This document shows positions 49,544-57,361 of a stretch of DNA of 64,000 nt, piece after piece (within the stretch, counting starts at the first letter, position 1; every line of letters starts with the position of its first letter). Source of the stretch: an uncultured Roseburia sp. (lineage in GTDB: Bacteria > Bacillota > Clostridia > Lachnospirales > Lachnospiraceae). A program made the position numbers and the translations under genes. The notes under the pieces are model-generated. The model searched no databases, was not told where the DNA came from, and was given only the letters and a program-made list of their open reading frames with translations. Location of the stretch: contig UQNW01000012.1 in the NCBI GenBank assembly GCA_900542495.1, positions 1 through 64,000 on the forward strand, given 5' to 3'.

Positions 49544-50395
49544 ATGAACAGAATTGAAATATTAAAAAAAACAAAATTATTTGTTCTTGATATGGATGGA
49601 ACATTTTATCTTGGTGAACATGTTTTGGATGGTGCATTAGATTTTATTTCCAGTGTAAAAAAAGCTGGAAAAGATTTTATTTTCTTTACAAATAATTCTT
49701 CAAAATCACCGGAGCTGTATATTGAAAAACTTGCTAAAATGGGTTGTATCATCAGCCGTGAAAAAATAATGACATCTGCAGATGTTACAATAGCATATTT
49801 AAAAAAATACCATAAAAACGCAAAAATCTATTTGGTTGGAACAGATTCTCTAATTAAAATGTTTGAAGCCGAAAAAATATGTCTGGATGATAAAAAACCT
49901 AATATTGTGGTTGTAGGTTTTGATACAACTTTGACATACATAAAATTAGAAAAAGCATGTTCGTTTATTCGAAACGGAGCCATATTTTATGCTACCCATC
50001 CGGATATTAACTGTCCAGTTGAAAATGGATTTATACCTGATGTAGGTTCTTTTTGTGCAGCCATATCACTTTCTACTGGAGTAACCCCGAAAATATTTGG
50101 AAAACCTCATGTTGAAACATTAGAAAGCATATTGGATAATTACAAGAGTAAAAAAGAGGAGATTGCATTTGTCGGAGACAGGTTGTATACAGACGTTGCA
50201 GAGGGCGTAGAAAATGGCAGCAGAGGAATACTTGTATTAACAGGGGAAACAAAAAAGGAAGATATACTGTCGTCTGATATTCAACCGGATGCAGTATTTG
50301 ATTCACTAGGAGAAATGGGCGCTCTTTTGACTCAGATAGCTGATTTGGAAGGAGTGGAAAAATGTCACAAGTTTTGTTCGACAATAAAAACATAG
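49544..50395 (+). CDS. HAD-IIA (NagD-like) phosphatase
   Basis: 283-aa HAD subclass IIA hydrolase: motif I LFVLDMDGTFYLG (Asp16, Asp18), motif II FFTNNSSKSP, cap with ATHPDINCPVENGFIPDVG, and motif IV FVGDRLYTDV with Lys in FGKPH. Dephosphorylates small sugar or nucleotide phosphates. It begins 6 bases after the GH2 gene and its last 34 bases overlap the first MgtC gene, whose ribosome site GAAGGAG is inside it, so translation is coupled. A housekeeping role for excess sugar phosphate in this operon is likely. Confidence 0.88.
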   Translation: MNRIEILKKTKLFVLDMDGTFYLGEHVLDGALDFISSVKKAGKDFIFFTNNSSKSPELYIEKLAKMGCIISREKIMTSADVTIAYLKKYHKNAKIYLVGTDSLIKMFEAEKICLDDKKPNIVVVGFDTTLTYIKLEKACSFIRNGAIFYATHPDINCPVENGFIPDVGSFCAAISLSTGVTPKIFGKPHVETLESILDNYKSKKEEIAFVGDRLYTDVAEGVENGSRGILVLTGETKKEDILSSDIQPDAVFDSLGEMGALLTQIADLEGVEKCHKFCSTIKT

Positions 50396-51045
50396 AGTAT
50401 GGAGTCCGGTTGCTTGTTGCGTGTATATGTGGAGCCATTATAGGTGTTGAAAGATACAAAAGAAGCAAAGGAGCGGGTATACGTACACATATGCTTGTTG
50501 CATTAGGAGCGGCACTTTTTACGATAATATCGAAGTATGGGTTTGAGGATGTTGTTCGTTTAGAAAATATTCAGGCAGATGCAGCCAGAGTTGCATCTAA
50601 TATCGTTACGGGAGTAAGTTTTCTTGGCGCAGGATTAATATTTGTGCGAGGTGATAAAGTGCAGGGTCTGACAACTGCAGCTGGAATTTGGGTTACGGCT
50701 GCAGTAGGTCTAACCATTGGTTGTGGAATGTGTACGACAGGTTTTTTTTGTGCGTGTTTTATTTTAGTGATACAAATTATATTTCATAATGGATTTTTTA
50801 AGGGAATGGAAAATTATAGTCATAGCAGAGTGGTAATTTCGGTAGAGAATAATGATGAAATACTTTTAAAATTGAAACAGTTATTTCAAAATAAACGTAT
50901 TACCATTGAGGAAAGCCACGTTAAAAGACATAGAAATGCAGTATTAACATATACAATGGACATAAGTATGCCAGTGGGAATTTTACCGTTGGATGTATTA
51001 AAAATTATGCAGGAATGTAAGGAGATAAAATCAATTGGCTTGTGA
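50362..51045 (+). CDS. MgtC/SapB-family membrane protein 1
   Basis: 227-aa protein: four or five membrane helices in residues 1-140 with the MgtC signatures GAIIGVERYKRSKGAGIRTHML, SRVA-type AARVASNIVTGVSFLGAGLI and GLTTAAGIWVTAAVGLTIG; the C-terminal 80 residues form an ACT-like regulatory domain. MgtC proteins influence Mg2+ homeostasis, membrane potential and ATP synthase in other bacteria. Starts inside the NagD-like gene (34-base overlap). It is a tandem paralogue of the next gene. Its place in a sugar operon is unusual. Confidence 0.88.
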   Translation: MSQVLFDNKNIEYGVRLLVACICGAIIGVERYKRSKGAGIRTHMLVALGAALFTIISKYGFEDVVRLENIQADAARVASNIVTGVSFLGAGLIFVRGDKVQGLTTAAGIWVTAAVGLTIGCGMCTTGFFCACFILVIQIIFHNGFFKGMENYSHSRVVISVENNDEILLKLKQLFQNKRITIEESHVKRHRNAVLTYTMDISMPVGILPLDVLKIMQECKEIKSIGL

Positions 51046-51055
51046 GGATGAGTAG

Positions 51056-51736
51056 ATGACAATACAATTATTTGATTCATTAAATTTTGAATTTATATTT
51101 AGGTGTTTATTGGCAGGACTATGTGGTGGAGTTGCAGGATTTGAGAGAACGAAACATCAGAAAGCGGCCGGACTTCGTACATATATAATTGTTGCTGTTG
51201 GAGCAGCACTTTTTACAATTGCATCGAAATATGGTTTTTTAGATGTTGTGCATAATGGAATAAGGTTAGATGTTTCAAGAGTTGCGTGCAATATAGTAAC
51301 GGGTGTAGGATTTCTTGGAGCTGGAACAATTTTTATGTATGGCAATCAAATAAGAGGATTGGTAACATCGGCAGGAATATGGGTAATGGCAGCTGTTGGA
51401 ATGGCGGTTGGTGCAGGAATGTATGTGTTGGCAATAATTGCGACTGCAATTACGGTTGTTATCCAAAGTATGTTGTCGAATAAATATTTTTCGTATCTGG
51501 ATGTCAAAGTTCCCGGAAGACTTCGTGTTTGTATGGATTCGGAAACAAAATCACTTGAAAAGCTGGAAAAAATATTAAGTGATAAAAAAATAGATATTAG
51601 ATCAAGCAATATGAAACGACGGAAAGATGAATATATAACATATATTTTTGGAATTTCTATGCCTGAGAATATAGATGTTTCAGAAGTAGTAACCGATATT
51701 TCTAAAATACATAGTGTAAAATTTGTAGATTTATAG
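51056..51736 (+). CDS. MgtC/SapB-family membrane protein 2
   Basis: 226-aa paralogue of the preceding gene, 10 bases downstream, with the same layout: GVAGFERTKHQKAAGLRTYI, SRVACNIVTGVGFLGAGTIF, GLVTSAGIWVMAAVGMAVGAG, then an ACT-like C-terminal domain (about 148-226). The second helix pair and the C-terminal domain differ enough to suggest that the two form a heteromer rather than simple copies. It ends the operon before the terminator at 51778. Confidence 0.88.
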   Translation: MTIQLFDSLNFEFIFRCLLAGLCGGVAGFERTKHQKAAGLRTYIIVAVGAALFTIASKYGFLDVVHNGIRLDVSRVACNIVTGVGFLGAGTIFMYGNQIRGLVTSAGIWVMAAVGMAVGAGMYVLAIIATAITVVIQSMLSNKYFSYLDVKVPGRLRVCMDSETKSLEKLEKILSDKKIDIRSSNMKRRKDEYITYIFGISMPENIDVSEVVTDISKIHSVKFVDL

Positions 51737-51777
51737 ACTTACTTCCAATTATTAGGAATGAAGCGTAAACTATTATG

Positions 51778-51827
51778 AGGACTGTTGTTTAGCATGAATA
51801 AAAATTTGCAAAACAGCAGTCCTTTTA
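51778..51827. terminator. Bidirectional terminator between MgtC and DUF4321 genes
   Basis: AGGACTGTTGTTT (51778-51790) and AAACAGCAGTCCT (51811-51823), one G.U, followed by TTTTAT; usable by both convergent operons. Confidence 0.8.
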
Positions 51828-51835
51828 TACATTTA

Positions 51836-52099
51836 TTATAGTAATCTGTAAATAATAATTGCGATCACAATCCCCAGAATACCGGCAACTGTGATATCAA
51901 CCGTAAATCCGAATGTCAGAACCAGAATCCCCAGATCTAACACCATTGGATTGATAAATCCAAAACTCTGACCATAATTAAGCCAGCTTAAAGCGGGTAC
52001 GCCTGCACATAACTTTCCGATAAGACCGCCTAATACAACACCGACAAGAAGTAAAAGGACTAAAGCCCAGTTATTTTTTCCAACAATACCTTTGCTCAT
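51836..52099 (-). CDS. DUF4321 small membrane protein
   Basis: 87-aa protein with two hydrophobic segments: NWALVLLLLVGVVLGGLIG (about 10-28) and a C-terminal LDLGILVLTFGFTVDITVAGILG (about 55-85). It fits the DUF4321 family of clostridial membrane proteins of unknown role. It follows the NhaC antiporter by 26 bases on the same strand with GGAGAGAA as ribosome site, so it may be a small partner of the antiporter. Confidence 0.75.
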   Translation of the reverse strand: MSKGIVGKNNWALVLLLLVGVVLGGLIGKLCAGVPALSWLNYGQSFGFINPMVLDLGILVLTFGFTVDITVAGILGIVIAIIIYRLL

Positions 52100-52125
52100 A
52101 ATAGTTCTCTCCTTAAGTATTTTCC

Positions 52126-53634
52126 TTACTTCATCATATCACATTTGTGTGCCTGCCGGTAGCGGATAAATGATAAAACAGCAAAAAGCAGGATCACGCC
52201 GACTGCCATAGTGAGTACGACATTTTTTGTGAATCCGGCGACGAGATAGGCGATGACGCAGCAGCCGCCGACTGTCAGAGCGTAAGGAAGCTGTGTGGAT
52301 ACATGGTCTACATGGTGGCATTGTGCACCGGCGGAGGCCATGATCGTTGTGTCGGAAATTGGAGACATATGATCTCCGCAGACAGAACCGGCAAGGGAAG
52401 CTGCGATGCAGACAACGAGCATCGGATCTGTTTCCGGGAACATGGCGGTAACGATCGGAATCAGAATACCAAATGTTCCCCACGAAGTACCGGTTGCAAA
52501 AGCAAGTCCGCTTCCAACCAGAAATAATATAGCCGGGAAAAGTGAGGTTGCAGTCATATTGCCGGAGAGCATGCTGCTCACAAAGGCGCCAGCCTCTAAC
52601 TTTGTACTGCAGAAACCGCCTAACGTCCAGGCCAGAACAAGGATCAGGATCGCAGAAACCATCATCTTAAATCCCTGCGGAATACACTCGGCAAATTCAC
52701 TGAACGTGATCACGCGGCGAGGCAGGTACAGCAAAAACACAAACACTAACGTAATGAAAGAACCCATCACAAGCCCCATGGATGCATCGCAGTTTGCAAA
52801 AGCGTTGATGAAGCTTTCACCCTCGAAAAATCCACCTGTATAAATCATGCATATAATGCAGCTTGCAATCAGGAAAATGACCGGAAGAACAAGGTCGATC
52901 ACCTTTCCTTTTGCGGAAATAATATTTTCTTTTACATTTTCATAATCATTTTTGCCGGAGAAAAGATCACCCTTTACAGCATTTTCTTCAAACTTTTTCA
53001 TTGGACCATAATCAAGACCGGTCACACCCATAAAAATCACCATCAGAATGGTGAGCCATGCATACAGGTTAAACGGGATTGTCTGCAAAAACAGAGAGAA
53101 ACCATCTCCGTTTGTGTATCCAGTGACTGCGGCAGCCCAGCTTGAGATCGGTGCGATAATGCAGATCGGAGCTGCGGTCGCGTCAATGATATAAGCCAGT
53201 TTTGCACGGGAAATCTTCTGCTTGTCCGTGACAGGACGCATGACATTTCCAACGGTCAGACAGTTGAAATAATCGTCGACAAAGATCACGACACCGAGTG
53301 CAAACGTGGAAAGCAGAGCGCCGGATCTGGTCTTGATCTTATTGCCTGCCCATTTTCCGTAAGCGGCAGAGCCGCCGGCTCTTGTCATCAATGCAACAAT
53401 AATGCCAAGAAATACGAGGAAAATCAGAATGCCGACGTTCCACGAATCCCCTAGCTTTTCCATCATAACTTCAAAAATTGCCTCAATCGTTCCAACCGGA
53501 CTGAAATTTGTATATAAAAGAGCTCCGGTTACGACACCAATAAATAACGACATATAAACTTCCTTTGTGATCAGCGCAAGCACAATGGCGATCACCGGCG
53601 GAAGCAGCGCCCAGACAGTACCAACAAAATCCAT
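52126..53634 (-). CDS. Na+/H+ antiporter, NhaC family
   Basis: 502-aa transporter with about 11-13 membrane helices. NhaC-family signatures: FALGVVIFVDDYFNCLTVG, YIIDATAAPICIIAPISSWAAA, ATGTSWGTFGILIPI and AGSVCGDHMSPISDTTIMAS. Exchanges cytosolic Na+ or an organic substrate for H+. ATG follows GGAGGAATT, which belongs to the repeated hairpin leader upstream (53643-53760). First gene of a two-gene unit with the DUF4321 protein. Some relatives carry malate/lactate or amino-acid exchange, so the substrate is not certain. Confidence 0.88.
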   Translation of the reverse strand: MDFVGTVWALLPPVIAIVLALITKEVYMSLFIGVVTGALLYTNFSPVGTIEAIFEVMMEKLGDSWNVGILIFLVFLGIIVALMTRAGGSAAYGKWAGNKIKTRSGALLSTFALGVVIFVDDYFNCLTVGNVMRPVTDKQKISRAKLAYIIDATAAPICIIAPISSWAAAVTGYTNGDGFSLFLQTIPFNLYAWLTILMVIFMGVTGLDYGPMKKFEENAVKGDLFSGKNDYENVKENIISAKGKVIDLVLPVIFLIASCIICMIYTGGFFEGESFINAFANCDASMGLVMGSFITLVFVFLLYLPRRVITFSEFAECIPQGFKMMVSAILILVLAWTLGGFCSTKLEAGAFVSSMLSGNMTATSLFPAILFLVGSGLAFATGTSWGTFGILIPIVTAMFPETDPMLVVCIAASLAGSVCGDHMSPISDTTIMASAGAQCHHVDHVSTQLPYALTVGGCCVIAYLVAGFTKNVVLTMAVGVILLFAVLSFIRYRQAHKCDMMK

Positions 53635-53642
53635 AATTCCTC

Positions 53643-53760
53643 CTTGTTTTGCGAAGCAAAATGCGACTGCTGTTGCAGGAGCAGAGGAATTTTGCCTCCT
53701 TGTTTTGCATTTCTTGTTTTGCGAAGCAAAAACTCCGAAGCGTTGCCCCGGAGCCAGTAT
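53643..53760 (-). repeat. Repeated hairpin/ribosome-site leader of the NhaC gene
   Basis: The palindrome TTTTGCGAAGCAAAA occurs twice, at 53647-53661 and 53717-53731, 70 bp apart. On the coding strand each copy is followed by AACAAG and, either at once or a few bases on, by a AAGGAGG site; only the second precedes the antiporter start. Further out, CTCCG / CGGAG (about 53732-53755) forms another hairpin. The transcript would start with three stem-loops and two possible ribosome sites, one a decoy or leader start. Confidence 0.55.
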
Positions 53761-53868
53761 TCTGTAATGAGTATATATGATTTTGTGTGAAAAGGAAACA
53801 AAAATTTGCTTTAATTGATAAAAAATACAAAAGTTTAGTAAAAATATACAAAATGAAGGTCTGCAATT

Positions 53869-54474
53869 CTACAGATCATCAGGCTGTCCGCAAGGTATCG
53901 GATAGACAGACGTCATTCCGGTAGAAATCAGTTTGCTGATAAGTCTTGCCATCTCCTCCGGCGTCTCCTTTTTTCCATGAGCCAGCCATGACTCGATCAG
54001 ACCGGAACAGCCGGAAACGAGAAAATTGCTGAAATATTCATAAGTTGGCAGAAAATCAGCTGAATGATGCGCAACCATCCATTCGTGTATGTATTGGTGT
54101 TCAAACAATTTCTTGATCTTGACAGAAAAAGAAATATCGCCGTTTGGACTCAACAGTGCACAGCAAAGATCGGAGTTCCGGTCAATGATCTGAAAAATTT
54201 CGACGAACAGTGGATAGGGAAAATCGGGAGTATGATCCGGGTGATAATTTTTGAAGACCTGCTCAAACTGTTCTAAAAGCTCCTGCTCGGTCTGCTCTAA
54301 CATGTCATAAATATCTTTGTAGTGCAGATAAAAAGTGCCGCGGTTGATGTCAACAGACTCGCATAATTCTTTTACGGTGATATCCTTGATACTTTTTTTC
54401 AGCATGAGGGAGGTGAGTGCGTGTACAAGCAGATAGCGGGTACGCTTGATACGTCGGTCGGTTTTTGCTTCCAT
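53869..54474 (-). CDS. TetR/AcrR-family regulator
   Basis: 201-aa regulator with TetR HTH at about 8-52 (IKRTRYLLVHALTSLMLKK, ITVKELCESVDINRGTFYLHYKD) and a helical ligand domain that has a C-terminal TetR_C_14-like tail. Start taken at 54474 with AAAGGAT upstream; an ATG at 54495 has no site. Divergent from the MMPL/GLUG operon, with two matching AATAATCAACACARTGT sites in the shared gap, so most likely its repressor, induced by a hydrophobic compound or envelope cue. Confidence 0.88.
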   Translation of the reverse strand: MEAKTDRRIKRTRYLLVHALTSLMLKKSIKDITVKELCESVDINRGTFYLHYKDIYDMLEQTEQELLEQFEQVFKNYHPDHTPDFPYPLFVEIFQIIDRNSDLCCALLSPNGDISFSVKIKKLFEHQYIHEWMVAHHSADFLPTYEYFSNFLVSGCSGLIESWLAHGKKETPEEMARLISKLISTGMTSVYPIPCGQPDDL

Positions 54475-54571
54475 TATAATGTGAGATCCTTTCATATAAA
54501 ACGTAATGTGATTGTCTGGTATTGTTTTTCCGGAGTTATGATCAAAAATTTATAATCCTAAAAATTTTCTG

Positions 54572-54690
54572 AAATAATCAACACAGTGTACATAATATGT
54601 CAATTAACAAACAGTTTTGAAAAATATGTTTATTGAGTAAACCAGATGCCCTTATTATAATAATGCAGTATAAAATAATCAACACAATGT
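54572..54690. promoter_or_regulatory. Twin operator candidates between TetR and MMPL genes
   Basis: The 18-mer AAATAATCAACACAGTGT (54572-54589) recurs as AAATAATCAACACAATGT (54673-54690), 17 of 18 identical, 101 bp apart. Each contains a small palindrome (ACAC-A-GTGT or AACA-CAA-TGTT). One copy lies near the TetR gene and the other near the MMPL gene, as expected for a repressor that controls both. The rest of the 331-base gap is AT-rich with nothing else obvious. Confidence 0.6.
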
Positions 54691-54805
54691 TAAGTATAAT
54701 GAAATGAATCAGAGGTACAGTAGTGATCGTTCACTCAGAAGAAAAACAACTGCTGTTTTGCAGCGTAAGAAAAATGATTCAGATATAACATGAAAGAGGA
54801 TGAAT

Positions 54806-57361
54806 ATGGAAGAAAAACAAGAAAAAGAAAAAGAAAAAGGGAATTTCTGGCTTACCGTCGCTTCCTTTATTGTAAATAAGCGGAAAGCAATCGAAATTCT
54901 GTTTGTTTTGGCAATCATTTACAGTGTTCTTTCTATTAATAAGGTGCAGGTCAATCAGGATATCACATCCTATCTACCGGCAGACAGTGAGACGAGGATC
55001 GGGCTGTCACTGATGGAGGAGCAGTTCACAACTTATGGCAGTGCCAAAGTCATGGTCTCGAATATCACCTATGCGCAGGCGGAAGATCTGGTTGACGATC
55101 TGGAAAATATTGAGGGCGTGAAGCAGATTGAATTTGATGATTCTAAGGATCATTTTACAGGTGCGGATGCGCTGTTTAGTGTGACGTTTGACGGAACGGA
55201 GGATGAACAGATCAGCAAAGATGCGCTTGAGGAAGTAAAAGAGACACTGGATGGTTATGATGTCTATGTTTCGTCCTCTGTCGGTGAGGAGGAGCGCAGT
55301 GCAGAGTCTCTTTCGCAGGATATGAATATTATTCTTGTGCTGGCGGTTGTCATCATTGTTGCGGTGTTGATGCTCTCCACAAAAGCATATCTGCAGATCC
55401 CGGTATTGCTGATCACATTTGGCGTGGCAGCAGTTTTAAACATGGGTACAAACTACTGGTTTGGAACGATCTCATCTGTCACAAATTCCATTGCCGTTGT
55501 GCTTCAGCTGGCACTGGCAATCGACTATGCCATTATTTTGTGTGACCGTTTCATGGAAGAACATGAGACGCTGGATGCAGAGGAAGCGGTGAAAGTGGCA
55601 CTCTCCAAGGCAATCCCGGAGATCAGCTCGTCCTCCCTTACCACGATTTCCGGCATGGTTGCGATGATGTTTATGCAGTTCCGGCTGGGCTACGATATGG
55701 GTATCATTCTGGTAAAAGCGATCATACTCAGCCTGATTTCCGTTTTCTTCTTAATGCCGGGTGTGCTTTTGATTTTTGCAAAAGGAATTGATAAAACCCA
55801 TCACAAATGTTACGTGCCCAAAATTACGTTTGTAGGCAAATTCGCAAATCTGACCAAATACATCATTCCGCCGGTTTTTATCGTGTTTCTGGTATTTGCA
55901 TTTTGGGAATCCAATCACTGCCAGTATATATATGACACGAATTCCATTGTCAGTGCGAAAAAGAGTGAATCGAAAATAGCAAGTGAAAAAATTGAGAATA
56001 CCTTTGGTGCAAGCAATCAGCTGGTTGTCATGGTTCCAAGCGGAGACTATGATTCCGAGAAAAAGGTATTGGGAAAAATTGAAAAACTGGATTATGTAAA
56101 CTCGGCATTGGGACTTGCAAATGTGGCGATCAATGATGATTATATGCTGACGGATAAGCTGAACCCAAGACAGTTTGCAGAGTTGACGGATCTGGATGTA
56201 GAAGTTGTACAGATTTTGTATACAGCATATGCATACAATGAGGAGCAGTATGGTCCGGTATTTACCGGCATTGATGATTATGAGGTGCCGATCATTGATA
56301 TGTTCCTGTTCCTGTATGACCAGTATCAGGAAGGATATGTGACATTAGATGCAGATCTTGACGATCAGCTTACGTCCTTATATGACACGCTGCATGATGC
56401 GCAATTACAGCTGCAGGGAGATGACTATTCCAGATTTGTATTAGATCTGTCACTTCCGGCGGAAGGGCAGGAAACCTATGATGCGATGGATGAGATCCGG
56501 GGTATTGCGGCGAAATATTTCGGAAAAGACAATGTCATTCTGGTAGGAAACTCCACGAGTGACCATGATCTGGAATCTTCCTTTGCATCGGATAATATCG
56601 TGATCAGCGTATTGACCGCACTATTTGTTATGATCATCCTGTTTTTCACGTTCCAGTCAGCAGGGCTTCCGGTGCTTCTGGTGCTCACCATACAGGGAAG
56701 TATCTGGATCAACTTTGCAGTTCCGGCAATGCGTGGGCAGACCATATTTTTTATTGCGTACCTGATCGTGTCTGCAATTCAGATGGGTGCAACGATCGAC
56801 TATGCAATCGTTATTTCCAGCAGATATATGGATCTGAAACAGAGAATGCCGATCAAAGATGCGATTACGGAATCCTTAAATCAGGCATTTCCAACTATTT
56901 TTACTTCCGGAACGATTTTGACCTGTGCAGGATTTTTGATCGGTGAGATCGCATCCGATCCGACGGTTGCCTCCATTGGTGTGGCTTTGGGACGTGGTAC
57001 GCTAATTTCCATTATTCTGGTTCTTTTTGTGCTGCCGCAGATTCTGCTGTTTGGTGATTTTATCATTGAGAAGACGGCCCTTGCCATGAATATTTCACGT
57101 CCTCAGAAGGAGGTTGCCGGCAGAGTAAGAGTGACCGGACATGTAAAAGGTTATGTGCAGGGAGAGATTGATGCAGATGTTTCCGGTGTATTCCAGGGAC
57201 AGATGAAAGTGTCGTTAGACTCGCACATACCGGGCAGACGTGGAGAAGTCACACATGACGATACACAAAACCCAATGCTGCCGGGAATGACGCAGGACGA
57301 AAATGTGGCTGCAGAATCAGAGGTAGCCGTAAAGGAAGAGCAGGAGGAGAAAAAGTCATGA
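54806..57361 (+). CDS. MMPL/RND-superfamily transporter
   Basis: 851-aa RND-type membrane protein with twelve helices in two halves: helix 1 at about 25-43, an external domain (about 45-180), helices 2-6 (about 182-330), helix 7 near 350-370, a second external domain (about 375-590) and helices 8-12 (about 595-750), with LALAIDYAIILCDRFMEEH and AIQMGATIDYAIVISSRYMD as paired charged motifs for proton coupling. The C-terminal cytosolic tail contains a repetitive GHVKGYVQGEIDADVSGVFQG stretch like a short left-handed beta-helix. ATG at 54806 with AAGAGG upstream. Likely exports lipid, glycolipid or a surface polymer; the ATGA-coupled next gene encodes a surface protein. Confidence 0.85.
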   Translation: MEEKQEKEKEKGNFWLTVASFIVNKRKAIEILFVLAIIYSVLSINKVQVNQDITSYLPADSETRIGLSLMEEQFTTYGSAKVMVSNITYAQAEDLVDDLENIEGVKQIEFDDSKDHFTGADALFSVTFDGTEDEQISKDALEEVKETLDGYDVYVSSSVGEEERSAESLSQDMNIILVLAVVIIVAVLMLSTKAYLQIPVLLITFGVAAVLNMGTNYWFGTISSVTNSIAVVLQLALAIDYAIILCDRFMEEHETLDAEEAVKVALSKAIPEISSSSLTTISGMVAMMFMQFRLGYDMGIILVKAIILSLISVFFLMPGVLLIFAKGIDKTHHKCYVPKITFVGKFANLTKYIIPPVFIVFLVFAFWESNHCQYIYDTNSIVSAKKSESKIASEKIENTFGASNQLVVMVPSGDYDSEKKVLGKIEKLDYVNSALGLANVAINDDYMLTDKLNPRQFAELTDLDVEVVQILYTAYAYNEEQYGPVFTGIDDYEVPIIDMFLFLYDQYQEGYVTLDADLDDQLTSLYDTLHDAQLQLQGDDYSRFVLDLSLPAEGQETYDAMDEIRGIAAKYFGKDNVILVGNSTSDHDLESSFASDNIVISVLTALFVMIILFFTFQSAGLPVLLVLTIQGSIWINFAVPAMRGQTIFFIAYLIVSAIQMGATIDYAIVISSRYMDLKQRMPIKDAITESLNQAFPTIFTSGTILTCAGFLIGEIASDPTVASIGVALGRGTLISIILVLFVLPQILLFGDFIIEKTALAMNISRPQKEVAGRVRVTGHVKGYVQGEIDADVSGVFQGQMKVSLDSHIPGRRGEVTHDDTQNPMLPGMTQDENVAAESEVAVKEEQEEKKS

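Noticed and set aside
53483..53866. Reverse-strand frame across the NhaC leader (MQNKEAKFLCS...)
   Set aside because: Its body is the antiporter gene read in another frame; only the repeated leader is real structure.
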